From: Acidimicrobiales bacterium
GTDB taxonomy: Bacteria > Actinomycetota > Acidimicrobiia > Acidimicrobiales > SZUA-35
Assembly (NCBI GenBank): GCA_020630065.1
Contig: JAHDCC010000023.1
Location: 1-52,835, forward strand
Direction of reading: 5' to 3'
Length of the DNA: 52,835 nt
Positions 16,789 through 25,417 of this stretch are shown here, one piece after another; within the stretch, counting starts at the first letter, position 1, and each line of letters starts with the position of its first letter. Position numbers and translations under genes: made by a program. The notes beneath the pieces are model-generated. The model worked only from the letters and a program-made list of their open reading frames with translations, made no database searches and was not told where the DNA came from.

Positions 16789-16820
16789 TTAGGGGCCGAG
16801 CCGGTGGGCTCGGCCCCTAA
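16789..16820 (+). terminator. Intra-operon attenuating hairpin after the binding-protein gene
   Basis: A 14-bp perfect GC-rich stem (16789-16802 with 16807-16820) with a GGTG loop. Only TTCGT follows, so readthrough is expected. Such hairpins between binding-protein and permease genes usually stabilise or enrich the upstream message. Confidence 0.75.
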
Positions 16821-16841
16821 TTCGTAAAGAGGGACAAAATT

Positions 16842-17900
16842 GTGACAACAGCAAACATGAATGAAGTTGAGCCCGAGAGTGTCGATGAACGGCTCGTCTC
16901 GGTCTCGTTCTGGCGGCGTTTGTTTACCCGACCCGAACTGGGAGCGATCGTAGGTGCGGTAGGCATCTTCTTTTTCTTCGGATTGATCGACACCCAGTTT
17001 TGGAAACTCGCGACCGCAGCACGATATTTAGATTTCGCAGCGCCTCTCGCCATTATGGCGGTCGCTGTAGCGTTACTCATGATCGGCGGAGAATTCGATC
17101 TTTCATCCGGAGCCCTCGTAGGTAGCTCCTCACTTTTAACCGGAATATTCGCGACCGAAGCCGACCTTCACCTGGCGGTCGCAATGCTGCTCAGTCTGGT
17201 GTTTGCCCTGCTCATTGGGTTTACGAACGCCCAGCTGGTGCTTCGCACCAAGTTGCCGAGTTTCATCATCACGCTCGGCACAATGTTCCTACTATTAGGG
17301 GCGAACGTAGGTCTCACCAGTGCAATCGTCGGAACGATCCGTATCGAGGACCTTGAAGAGGCCGCTGGTTACGGTGTCATCCAGCCGATATTGGCGAAGA
17401 GCTTCGGCACGCCGCCTGAAGATTTCCGCATCGTCATTCTGTGGGCTCTGGTTATCACTGCGTTAGCATCTTGGGTGCTTCTGCGTACCCGAGTTGGTAA
17501 CTGGATCTTTGCCGTTGGTGGCGACCAGAACGCTGCTCGAAGCGTAGGTGTTCCAGTCAACAAAACCAAGACCGGCTTGTTCATGTACGTGTCGGCCAGC
17601 GCATGGTTCGTAGGAAATACAAGTATTGTTCGACTCACCTCAACCCAGTCATCTCTGGGTCGAGGCGAAGAGTTCCAATACATCATCGCCGCTGTTGTCG
17701 GTGGCTGTCTGCTAACCGGCGGGTTCGGATCAGCCGCAGGCGCCGCTATCGGCGCCCTTATTATGGCGATGGTCTTTATCGGTATTCCAACCGTTGGTTG
17801 GGAACCAGACTGGCGTCTAAGTTTCTTCGGTGGGCTTCTCTTGCTCGCTGTTCTATTGAACAACTGGGTACGTAACAAGGCGCAGGAGGCTTCACGATGA
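16842..17900 (+). CDS. Sugar/inositol ABC transporter permease
   Basis: A 352-residue inner-membrane permease of the ribose/xylose/inositol family (BPD_transp_2). About ten hydrophobic segments are visible, starting with [17 protein letters not shown]. The family signature [17 protein letters not shown] follows the third segment, and the cytoplasmic EAA-like loop lies around [14 protein letters not shown]. The start is GTG, with AAAGAGGGA before it. It overlaps the ATPase gene by four bases. Confidence 0.92.
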   Translation: MTTANMNEVEPESVDERLVSVSFWRRLFTRPELGAIVGAVGIFFFFGLIDTQFWKLATAARYLDFAAPLAIMAVAVALLMIGGEFDLSSGALVGSSSLLTGIFATEADLHLAVAMLLSLVFALLIGFTNAQLVLRTKLPSFIITLGTMFLLLGANVGLTSAIVGTIRIEDLEEAAGYGVIQPILAKSFGTPPEDFRIVILWALVITALASWVLLRTRVGNWIFAVGGDQNAARSVGVPVNKTKTGLFMYVSASAWFVGNTSIVRLTSTQSSLGRGEEFQYIIAAVVGGCLLTGGFGSAAGAAIGALIMAMVFIGIPTVGWEPDWRLSFFGGLLLLAVLLNNWVRNKAQEASR

Positions 17901-18706
17901 GCGCACTTATCGAAGTCCGAGACATTGGCAAAAGCTACGGAAATATTCTGGCGTTACGAGGCGTCAACGCCACGGTAAACGCCGGTGAAGTTACATGTGT
18001 GCTTGGCGACAACGGTGCCGGAAAATCCACGTTCATCAAGATCCTGGCCGGTTTCCACCAGCAAACCAGCGGCCAGTACCTAGTTGAAGGCCAACCGGTC
18101 AAGTTCGTGTCGCCTCGTGATGCGTTGGACAAAGGTATCGCCACCGTCTATCAAGACTTGGCGATGATTCCGCTGATGTCTATTTGGCGTAACTTCTTTA
18201 TGGGGGCCGAGCTGACCAAAGGTTCGAAACCGTTTCGTCGACTTGATGTTTCTCAAGCGAAGAAAACCGTGGTTGAAGAAATGTCCAAAATGGGGATCGA
18301 TATCCGAGACCCAGAACAACCGGTCGGAACGCTTTCCGGTGGTGAACGGCAATCGGTCGCTATCGCTAGGGCCGTTTACTTCGGTGCGAAGGTACTTATC
18401 TTGGACGAACCAACCTCGGCGTTGGGGGTGAAACAATCAGGTGTCGTGTTGAAGTACATCGTTGAAGCCCGCAACCGGGGCCTCGGCGTCATCTTTATCA
18501 CTCACAACCCGCAACACGCCTACCCGGTTGGTGACCGGTTTGTCATTTTGAATCGTGGTCAAGGCCTAGGTAACTTCGCAAAGGGCGAAATCACGATAGA
18601 TGAACTTTCACAACTGATGGCTGGCGGAGCCGAACTGAAAGAGCTACAAGCGGAACTTGAGCAGGCGATAGCGGCGACCGGAGTGAATGATCGAGCGGCA
18701 CCGTGA
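17897..18706 (+). CDS. Sugar/inositol ABC transporter ATPase (single domain)
   Basis: A 269-residue ATP-binding subunit with Walker [10 protein letters not shown] near residue 37, the signature [15 protein letters not shown] and Walker [13 protein letters not shown], then the switch His in FITHNPQH. Most importers of this permease class have a double-length ATPase of about 500 residues; this one has a single cassette, as in the FrcA fructose system of rhizobia, whose frcBCAK order (binding protein, permease, ATPase, kinase) resembles this operon. It overlaps the neighbours on both sides by four bases. Confidence 0.92.
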   Translation: MSALIEVRDIGKSYGNILALRGVNATVNAGEVTCVLGDNGAGKSTFIKILAGFHQQTSGQYLVEGQPVKFVSPRDALDKGIATVYQDLAMIPLMSIWRNFFMGAELTKGSKPFRRLDVSQAKKTVVEEMSKMGIDIRDPEQPVGTLSGGERQSVAIARAVYFGAKVLILDEPTSALGVKQSGVVLKYIVEARNRGLGVIFITHNPQHAYPVGDRFVILNRGQGLGNFAKGEITIDELSQLMAGGAELKELQAELEQAIAATGVNDRAAP

Positions 18707-19659
18707 CCGACCTTGACTTACTGACCGTCGGTAGGGTCAGCGTCGACCTCTATGCCGAACAGGTTGGGACTCCCATGCAGGAGGTCACCACGTTTCGTAA
18801 ATCGGTGGGCGGTACAGCAACAAATGTTGCCGTTGCCGCTGCCCGGTTGGGTCGAAGAGCGGCGGTGGCCACCAAAGTGGGCGACGATGCCTTCGGTAGG
18901 TATGTAGCCCACGCCTTGAACGAACAGTTTCAGGTCGACACTCGATTTGTCGGTGTCGACCCAGAACTGCAGACACCATTGGCGTTCGCCGAACTCGACC
19001 CTCCGACCGAACCCAACATCATTTTTTACCGAGAGCCTCGGGCCCCGGACCAGAATCTGGTTCCCGGCGACGTCGACCCAACGGTTGTTACTGAAGTCCC
19101 TATTCTGTGGATGCCAGCGTCGAGGTTCTCAGACGAAATGTCAGCCCGAACCGTCACCGAGCTACTAAAGCTTCGTCAACGTAAATCCCACACGGTCTTG
19201 GACCTTGATTGGCGACCAATGTTCTGGTCATCGCCACAAGAGGCAAGCGAAGCGATCCGCCCGATGCTTTCACACTTTACAATCGCAATCGGTAACCGCG
19301 ACGAATGCGAAATCGCTGTCGGCACCAGAAACCCGGAAGAAGCAGCGGACCGACTTCTCGAAGCCGGGCTAGAAATCGCGGTTATCAAACTCGGAGCGGC
19401 CGGTGTAATGGTTGCAACCAGCGATGGTGTCCGAGTTTCGGCCGAACCATTTTGGGTCGAAGCTGTTTGTGGGCTTGGAGCAGGAGACGCATTTGGTGGA
19501 GCGTTCTGTCACGGTCTTTTAGAGGGCTGGGACCCAGAGGAAATAATCAAATGGGGCAACGCTGCAGGTGCCATCGTCACCAGTCGGTTGATGTGCGCCG
19601 AAGACATGCCAACCAAAAACGATATTGAGACGATGCTAAAAGAACGAGACGCAGCTTGA
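18703..19659 (+). CDS. iolC: 5-dehydro-2-deoxygluconokinase
   Basis: IolC phosphorylates DKG to DKG-6-phosphate. The 318-residue protein is a PfkB/ribokinase-fold kinase: substrate-side motif [17 protein letters not shown] near residues 34-50, and the catalytic [10 protein letters not shown] near residue 259 with the base Asp. The opening [13 protein letters not shown] is typical of IolC rather than of fructokinases. It starts with GTG overlapping the ATPase stop (GTGA) and ends in a TTGA overlap with the next gene. Bacillus-type IolC has similar length; here the fused C-terminal domain seen in some species is absent and may be supplied by the next gene. Confidence 0.9.
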   Translation: MTDLDLLTVGRVSVDLYAEQVGTPMQEVTTFRKSVGGTATNVAVAAARLGRRAAVATKVGDDAFGRYVAHALNEQFQVDTRFVGVDPELQTPLAFAELDPPTEPNIIFYREPRAPDQNLVPGDVDPTVVTEVPILWMPASRFSDEMSARTVTELLKLRQRKSHTVLDLDWRPMFWSSPQEASEAIRPMLSHFTIAIGNRDECEIAVGTRNPEEAADRLLEAGLEIAVIKLGAAGVMVATSDGVRVSAEPFWVEAVCGLGAGDAFGGAFCHGLLEGWDPEEIIKWGNAAGAIVTSRLMCAEDMPTKNDIETMLKERDAA

Positions 19660-20531
19660 TTACTGACCAACAGCTGGCGAAACTGCTATCGGTACGAGTG
19701 CAGGCGCCGCAAACTATAGCTTCCCGTTGGGAGGCCCGTAGCCGACGCCCTCTAGTCGGCGACGACAACACTATGTTTCTTGTAGCCGCCGACCATCCAG
19801 CGAGGGGAGCGTTAGCGGTTGGCTCCGACCCGATGGCGATGGCCAACCGGGTAGATCTGCTGCAACGCCTAACTACAGCGCTTACTCATCCGGGCGTCGA
19901 CGGTGTTCTCGCATCAGCTGAGATTCTCGACGACCTTCTTCTTCTTGGATACTTGGAGAATAAACTCGCTATCGGCACAATGAACCGCGGTGGGTTAGCG
20001 GGTTCGGTGTGGGAACTCGACGACCCGATGACCGGTTACACGGTTGCCGGGGTGAAACGGTTCGGGCTTGACGGAGCCAAGATGTTGCTACGCATCGACG
20101 ACACCGACGCTGGGAGCCTACGCACGATCGAGGTTTGTGCCGAAGCGGTCGAAGAACTTGGCGCCAATCAGCTGATGGCGATGGTTGAACCGTTGCCTTA
20201 TGAGAACGGTGGGTTAGACCCCGACGACGAGAAACAGATTCGGGCGGTCGCTATTGCATCGGGACTAGGTTCTACGTCGGCCTATACCTGGCTCAAGCTG
20301 CCAGCGACCGGCGACGTCGAACGAATGATGAGCGCAACAACACTACCGGCTTTACTATTAGGCGGCGTGCCAGGACCCGACCCAGAAACAGCGTTTGATG
20401 GTTGGCAACGTTCACTCGCGGTGCCGCACGTGCATGGGTTAGTGATAGGCCGTTCGTTGCTATATCCGGCTGACGGAAATGTGGCTGCGGCGATCGACCG
20501 GGCCGCTCGAATCGTTCACCCCGCAATATAG
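19656..20531 (+). CDS. Aldolase-like (beta/alpha)8 protein of the Cgl0159 type
   Basis: A 291-residue protein found next to iolC in actinobacterial inositol loci. It has the features of a class I aldolase-like barrel: FLVAADHPARGAL near residues 41-53, VDGVLASAEILDDLL, GAKMLLRIDD, and the late WLKLPATGDVERM whose Lys is a candidate Schiff-base residue. It begins with TTG overlapping the IolC stop, so it is coupled to the kinase. A role in cleaving DKG-6-phosphate is the obvious inference, but the locus also has a class II aldolase at 5346. The family assignment rests on recall and context, not on a search. Confidence 0.65.
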   Translation: MITDQQLAKLLSVRVQAPQTIASRWEARSRRPLVGDDNTMFLVAADHPARGALAVGSDPMAMANRVDLLQRLTTALTHPGVDGVLASAEILDDLLLLGYLENKLAIGTMNRGGLAGSVWELDDPMTGYTVAGVKRFGLDGAKMLLRIDDTDAGSLRTIEVCAEAVEELGANQLMAMVEPLPYENGGLDPDDEKQIRAVAIASGLGSTSAYTWLKLPATGDVERMMSATTLPALLLGGVPGPDPETAFDGWQRSLAVPHVHGLVIGRSLLYPADGNVAAAIDRAARIVHPAI

Positions 20532-20546
20532 AAAGTTTTCCGAACT

Positions 20547-21554
20547 ATGAGTAAGAAGATTGCTGTCCTAGGCGTTGGCCGTATCGGTAAGATGCACGCC
20601 GAAATAATCAGCAAACAAATTCAGGGCCTTGAAGTTGCTGCCATATTTGACGCCTATTCACCCAATGCTGAAAAGGTTGGAGCCGAACTGAATATTCCGG
20701 TCGCCCCAAACCTTGAAGCTGTGCTGGCGAGCGACATAGACGCCGTGGCTATATGCACGTCTACGGATACCCACGTCGACCTAACAATCGCGGCAGCCGA
20801 GGCGGGTAAAGCGATCTTTTTGGAAAAGCCGGTTTCGCTTAACCTCAACGAGGTCGACCGGGCGCTGGCGGCGGTTGAGTCCGCTGGCGTCCCGTTGCAA
20901 ATCGGATTTAATCGCCGATTCGATCCGTCACACAATGCGGTTCGAGACGCCGTCGCCGACGGTCAGATCGGTGAGACCCAGCTGGTTCGTATCACCAGCC
21001 GAGACCCAGCCCCGCCGCCGATCGACTATATAAAAGTGTCGGGAGGACTGTTTCTCGACATGACCATCCACGATTTTGATATGGCCCGGTTCGTGACCGG
21101 AAGCGAAGTGGTCGAGGTATACGCAAAAGCTGCGGTGCGAGTTGACCCCGCTATTGGTGAAGCTGGCGATGTTGACACCGCGGTGATCGTTCTGACCCAC
21201 GCCGACGGCACAATCACCACGATCGATAACAGTCGACAAGCGGCGTACGGCTATGACCAGCGCGTTGAAGTGTTTGGATCTGAAGGCATGGTCAAATCGG
21301 AAAACCCCCGCCGGAACACTACCGAAGTGCATCGAGTCGACGGCACCGCACTCAGCCTAATCCCTCACTTCTTCCTGGACCGCTATGTGCCGAGTTTCGT
21401 TGCCGAATGGGACTCGTTTGTCGCCGGTTTGGACTCGGGTGAGATGCCGGTGACCGGCGTCGACGGTCGTCAACCGCTCATCATTGGGTTAGCAGCGTGG
21501 GAGTCGGTAAAAACTGGACGACCGGTCTTGACCAGTTCGATCACTACTGTTTGA
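20547..21554 (+). CDS. iolG: Inositol 2-dehydrogenase
   Basis: IolG starts the pathway by oxidising myo-inositol to scyllo-inosose with NAD+. The 335-residue protein has the GVGRIGKMHAE loop at residues 9-19, EKPVSLN, and the IolG-specific stretches GFNRRFDPSH, SGGLFLDMTIHDFD with the catalytic Asp/His pair, and NSRQAAYGYDQR. It lies at the end of unit D, 15 bases after the aldolase-like gene. The last 11 bases overlap the end of the converging gene on the other strand. No terminator is visible between the two. Confidence 0.9.
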   Translation: MSKKIAVLGVGRIGKMHAEIISKQIQGLEVAAIFDAYSPNAEKVGAELNIPVAPNLEAVLASDIDAVAICTSTDTHVDLTIAAAEAGKAIFLEKPVSLNLNEVDRALAAVESAGVPLQIGFNRRFDPSHNAVRDAVADGQIGETQLVRITSRDPAPPPIDYIKVSGGLFLDMTIHDFDMARFVTGSEVVEVYAKAAVRVDPAIGEAGDVDTAVIVLTHADGTITTIDNSRQAAYGYDQRVEVFGSEGMVKSENPRRNTTEVHRVDGTALSLIPHFFLDRYVPSFVAEWDSFVAGLDSGEMPVTGVDGRQPLIIGLAAWESVKTGRPVLTSSITTV

Positions 21555-22680
21555 ACACTTCGACATGGTCGAGGTGGCCTTTGAAAAGATCGTCTCCTAG
21601 AGGGCTGCCATCACAGAACGGTTTGTTTCCGGCCGTGTAGACGTAGCCGATCCCTTTGTTGAAGTCGGCGGCCAGCGGGATGCCGTTGGCGCACTGGTTT
21701 GTGCTCGACGGGTTGATGAATTCGCCGACCCCTTCAGGGAAGATTTTCCGATCACTAGCGTTGCCGTTGACGACTGCCTGCAGGCTGTCGCCTCGCATGC
21801 CGTTGGCGTCTTGAGCGTTACCCGAGTCGTCCGAAAAACATGTGGCCGTAATCCATTGGGTGAAACCGTTGGTGATCGGCAACGCCCCGATGTCGACGGG
21901 TGATACCTGTGATTGCCTGTCGATGCCGCCCGGCCTGCCGTCTTGAGTCACGCATTGAACCAGTATCTTTCCGCCCGTCTTAAGTAGACTCATTTTCCAC
22001 TGACCACCAGGGTCACTGGCTAGACCTCGTTGCATAATGTTCCACGAAACGCTGCCATCAGGGCTGGCGTAAAGTGCCTGCACATCAGCCTCCGCTAGCC
22101 TGAATCTGGCCCGCCATGCCATCTGCTTCCCATTAGGTGCAAGACCGGCTCGGTTAGCTACGTCTACAACAACCACGTCATCGTGTTGACCTTCAAAGAC
22201 ACGATACGGTCCGCTAACCGGGGTGGTTCCGTTTCCGTCTAGTCCGACAGCTACGTGGGCGTTTGAGCTTCGGAAATCGATGAGATTTTCCACCGAAACG
22301 CTAGAGATCTTTCGGTAGCTGTCGCAACGTAACCAGTCGCTAGATTCGGCTGCGTTTCGCGACCGAACCCAGTGAGCCACGCTTTCCACCTTTGTGTTCA
22401 AAGCAGTGTTGAGCGCAAAGGTTTCGACCAGGGTAAAGGTGTCGTCGGCTGGGTTGTAGCCGGTGGCCACGTCGTAGTGAGTGGCGTTGTCCGGCCTCGC
22501 TGGAACCAGGGTGAGCGTTCGGTCCTCGTTTCCTTGGTTCATGAAACAAAGTAACGGTTGGTCGGGTTGCGGATTGTCTTGAGCGGTAGCCGGCCTGGCC
22601 GTCGTGCCGAGTAGTAGTAATGTAACTGCCAGGATTGTTACTGTCGTCAACATATGAGTGCGCCGGTTCAAAGTCGCCAT
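21544..22680 (-). CDS. Secreted protein with possible LamG/concanavalin-like fold
   Basis: A 378-residue exported protein. Residues 1-34 look like a signal peptide (hydrophobic TTVTILAVTLLLLGTTA, cleavage after ARPATAQ or near it). The rest is beta-rich with few cysteines. The closing FKGHLDHVEVFKQ resembles the final strand of LamG-type lectin domains, and GRPGGIDRQ and NGFTQWITATCFSDD fit such jelly rolls, but the assignment is tentative. It converges on iolG with an 11-base overlap. The GC and style differ little from its neighbours. The function is unknown; a surface glycan or polymer-binding role is possible. Confidence 0.55.
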   Translation of the reverse strand: MATLNRRTHMLTTVTILAVTLLLLGTTARPATAQDNPQPDQPLLCFMNQGNEDRTLTLVPARPDNATHYDVATGYNPADDTFTLVETFALNTALNTKVESVAHWVRSRNAAESSDWLRCDSYRKISSVSVENLIDFRSSNAHVAVGLDGNGTTPVSGPYRVFEGQHDDVVVVDVANRAGLAPNGKQMAWRARFRLAEADVQALYASPDGSVSWNIMQRGLASDPGGQWKMSLLKTGGKILVQCVTQDGRPGGIDRQSQVSPVDIGALPITNGFTQWITATCFSDDSGNAQDANGMRGDSLQAVVNGNASDRKIFPEGVGEFINPSSTNQCANGIPLAADFNKGIGYVYTAGNKPFCDGSPLGDDLFKGHLDHVEVFKQ

Positions 22681-22848
22681 GTGGCGGATGCCTCCAAATA
22701 GGGGGTTGGTCAGAATATTCGGCCGGGTTGGCGATCAGAACTCGAACCGAACGACGACAGTAGCTTCTCGATCTGAGCGAGTAGCGGATTTCGTTCAGAT
22801 CAGACGCTAGAGGTACCTACTTGTACTGTTTGGGCCGTATGGTTTTGA

Positions 22849-22870
22849 TGTGACCAACCGAATGGTCACA
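22849..22870. promoter_or_regulatory. 22-bp perfect inverted repeat in a divergent promoter region
   Basis: TGTGACCA (22849-22856) and TGGTCACA (22863-22870) are exact complements around six bases. The site lies between two divergent genes, about 100 bases before the rhodanese gene and 170 before the secreted protein. It is a plausible dimeric regulator site; the half-site spacing does not match CRP. Confidence 0.45.
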
Positions 22871-22973
22871 AGTTGTCTCCCGCTCTAGGTATTGCACTAG
22901 TTTGGTGGGGCGACCCGAAAGCGGTGTAGGAAACGCTTCGGGTTTGGAGCCGAACGGTATTGGAGAACAACAA

Positions 22974-23456
22974 GTGAGAAACGTGTATGCCCGACTTGTT
23001 ATTGGGATGGTTTTAGCGGTGGGAACGGCTGCCTGTTCGAACAGTGACGCCTCGCCAGCTGCCGAATCATCGGTAGCAGGTGATTCAGCTGATTCGTTGG
23101 TTGATATGTCGCCGGTTGCTGCGGATCTTGGGGGAGCGGTTAGTGAAGCTATCTCGCGTCAGTCTGAGGAGAACGTGGTGGTGTTGGATGTTCGGACGGA
23201 TGAGGAGTGGAACGAGTCGCACGCTAAGGATGCTGTTCATTGGGGTCTTGAAGAACATATCTCTCAGGGTGAGTTGCCGGAGTTGGACAAAGACGCCGAG
23301 ATTTATGTGTATTGTCAGGGTGGTGTTCGAGCTGCTGAAGCAATCAAAATTATGCAGGATGCCGGTTTCACTAATTTGACTAATATTCGTGGTTTGGAAG
23401 ATTGGGTTGCCGGAGGCGGCGAGACAGTTGCAGGTGTTGACGGCGACAGTCAGTAG
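22974..23456 (+). CDS. Rhodanese-domain lipoprotein
   Basis: A 160-residue protein with a lipoprotein signal (RLVIGMVLAVGTAAC) and one rhodanese domain. VVLDVRTDEEWNESH opens the domain and the active-site loop VYCQGGVRA carries the persulfide Cys in CxxGxR form. Start is GTG at 22974 with GGAGA seven bases upstream; a longer in-frame extension to 22902 lacks such support. It is expected to sit outside the membrane and handle sulfane sulfur, or just bind it. Its third-position T use (for example GTTGTTGGAT runs) is higher than in the inositol genes, which fits acquisition from elsewhere. Confidence 0.8.
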   Translation: MRNVYARLVIGMVLAVGTAACSNSDASPAAESSVAGDSADSLVDMSPVAADLGGAVSEAISRQSEENVVVLDVRTDEEWNESHAKDAVHWGLEEHISQGELPELDKDAEIYVYCQGGVRAAEAIKIMQDAGFTNLTNIRGLEDWVAGGGETVAGVDGDSQ

Positions 23457-23528
23457 GGTTCGTGACCCTGGCTCTCATCAAACCATCGAGAGTGTCAAGC
23501 TAACCCTTCAACATGGAGTGATTCAACG

Positions 23529-24053
23529 ATGCCCGTAAACACACTTATGATCGTCGCCTTTGTGGTGTTCGTCTGCCTAGCTGTTCTTATGCAGAGACGC
23601 CTCAAAGGCAAGATGCAAGGAGTGAAGTTTTATGGCGAGGAATCTTTAGCTATCGCCCGGAACGTTATCGCCGACTCGGCCCCAATAACGTTCATTAGTT
23701 GTGGCACAAACAAAGACACCGAGAAGGCGGCCTTCGCCAAAGGGGCCGCCCGAGCTAGTAGAACCGGGTCGACAACACAGGCCTATAAAGACTACGACTA
23801 CAGCATCGTGGTAAAGACTGATCGAAAGATCTATTTCATCCCGGTCAAGATTAAGGGCACAATGACGTTGACATTGGAACAAAACCCGAGGCTCCGGGTC
23901 CGCGAGTATGACATCGCTACCGTCCGGACTGAAGTTCTGAAACGTACCAAGAGTAACTACATGCCTACCATCGACGTCAGGTTCATCACCCCAGTCGACG
24001 ATCCGCATCACGTCATGTTTACAGATTCGTTCGAAGAGTTCGAGGGTTTGTAG
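23529..24053 (+). CDS. Membrane-anchored protein of unknown function
   Basis: A 174-residue protein with one N-terminal transmembrane helix (TLMIVAFVVFVCLAVLM), a short basic stretch (QRRLKGKMQG), then a soluble domain rich in alternating hydrophobic strands such as YSIVVKTDRKIYFIPVKI and RLRVREYDIATVRTEVL. The strand pattern resembles small PH-like or lipid-binding folds, but no family is recognised. GGAGTG lies before the ATG. It stands alone between the rhodanese gene and a converging propeller remnant. Confidence 0.55.
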   Translation: MPVNTLMIVAFVVFVCLAVLMQRRLKGKMQGVKFYGEESLAIARNVIADSAPITFISCGTNKDTEKAAFAKGAARASRTGSTTQAYKDYDYSIVVKTDRKIYFIPVKIKGTMTLTLEQNPRLRVREYDIATVRTEVLKRTKSNYMPTIDVRFITPVDDPHHVMFTDSFEEFEGL

Positions 24054-24092
24054 TCGAGTGTCGGGCAGTCCGGAGAGCTAGATAAAGAATCG

Positions 24093-24904
24093 TTACCCGC
24101 CCTGCAGGCAGGCGTTGACGGTGCTTACATCGATTCGGAGAATGCTTGACCCATCGTCGTTGGAGTGGGTTATGTAGATGACATTGTCTACGATCGTGAA
24201 GTTGATAAAGTCGGCGACCGCACGTAGACGAAATGCACACCTCGTTCGAACGCATGCGACGAGATTAGGTCTTCGTCCGGGTATGTCAAGACACAAAGTG
24301 CGTGCTCATCCGCCGTTAAGAACCGGTCGCCGGATTGGTTAAAGGCCGCTGCGTACTGAAAATGGTCGCCCAGAAATTCGTGCCGGATAGTGTCGCCTTC
24401 CAGGGTGGCAAGTTTGTTCCAATAGCCGTCTTGGCCTTGGCTGAACGTCAAGACCACGCTGTTGTCGAAACTGGTGCGCACATCAACGACGGCGTCAAAG
24501 AAGCTGTCGTCTTTGATCTGGGTGGAGGCGACTAGTTCGAGGGTTGCCAGGTTGAGTACAGATATTTCGGCGTAGTCGTCACCTTCCATGAATGCGGTCC
24601 AGACGTAACCGTTTTGGATATGAACGCTGCCCCGGGGTCCTGTTTCAGCTACTTCAGCTCCGTCGAATCTGACGTTTTTCATAACGTCAGGTTTTGTGCA
24701 GATCAGGCTCTCTGTGTCTGGTACAAGGTCGATACTGGTGAACGAGTCGATGCCGGTGACATTGATTTCGTTCAAATCTGAATCCATGAGTCCGAAGTCG
24801 GACTGGTCATTAAAAACAAGTACGTGGGTTGTCGTGCACCGAATGTTTTGGATGGGGTAGCTGAAACTTTTCGTGCTGTAGTTCGCCTGCGGTAGTAGTG
24901 CCAT
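24093..24904 (-). pseudogene. Frameshifted beta-propeller (WD40/YVTN-like) protein
   Basis: From the ATG at 24904 the frame reads 238 residues of beta-propeller-like sequence (VLVFNDQSDFGLMD, VHIQNGYVWTAFMEGDD, LATLELVASTQIKDD) and then ends abruptly at 24188. The next frame carries straight on with ADFINFTIVDNVIYITHSND and a natural end at 24093. Adding one base near 24217 would join them into about 270 residues. No signal peptide or membrane segment is seen, and a stop lies just before the ATG, so the N-terminus may also be lost. Either a decaying gene or an indel error. Confidence 0.6.
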
Positions 24905-25417
24905 GGTTCAGCTTTCGTTGCGGAAGGGTACTGAGCGTACAGCAACAGTCCAGCGAATTGGCCTAGGCCTGTTGTGGCTAAATAATTGACACGGATGCGC
25001 TACCTCTCTTCTCTCCATCAACGATGCTTGTGGTCTTGCCGTGATAGATCTGCGTCTTTAAAATTGGCGTTGCTCGAAAACGTTAAACCGAGATTCGCGC
25101 TACTCATCCCAACCTGGATCGATCTTGCCCGAATACGTAGACTTGGCGCAGCAGGACCAAGTGACGTTCCAATCGGTGTTCGACTGGTCCCCTGGTCTAA
25201 TGTTAGAACTCGGGGTGCATTCATTACTGGCGCCCTTGCCCCGTTAGAACACCTATGTACAAATAGGACTGACTTCAAACAGTGCGTTAGTGTTTCGAGG
25301 TCTGGTCGCCGTGTGAACCGTTGCCGCACGGGGCTCACTCTCAGACGAGTCGACCATTAGTTGACAACTGCGCTGGGCATAAGTCCAAGTGTGCTTGAGA
25401 TGAATCGATTGCATAGG
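24905..25417. other. 513-base stretch without a convincing gene
   Basis: Open frames exist on both strands (for example 24986-25360 plus), but they have no ribosome site, no recognisable motif and low-complexity basic composition. A TTGACA at 24986 has no matching -10 box. The stretch probably contains decayed sequence and the promoter side of the propeller remnant. Confidence 0.4.

Noticed and set aside
22849-22870. CRP/FNR-like site TGTGA...TCACA
   Set aside because: The half-sites are separated by 12 bases, not 6, so it is not a CRP site; kept only as an unspecified inverted repeat.
24986-25360. 124-codon open frame on the plus strand
   Set aside because: No ribosome site, no recognisable family, basic low-information sequence and an equally long frame on the other strand.
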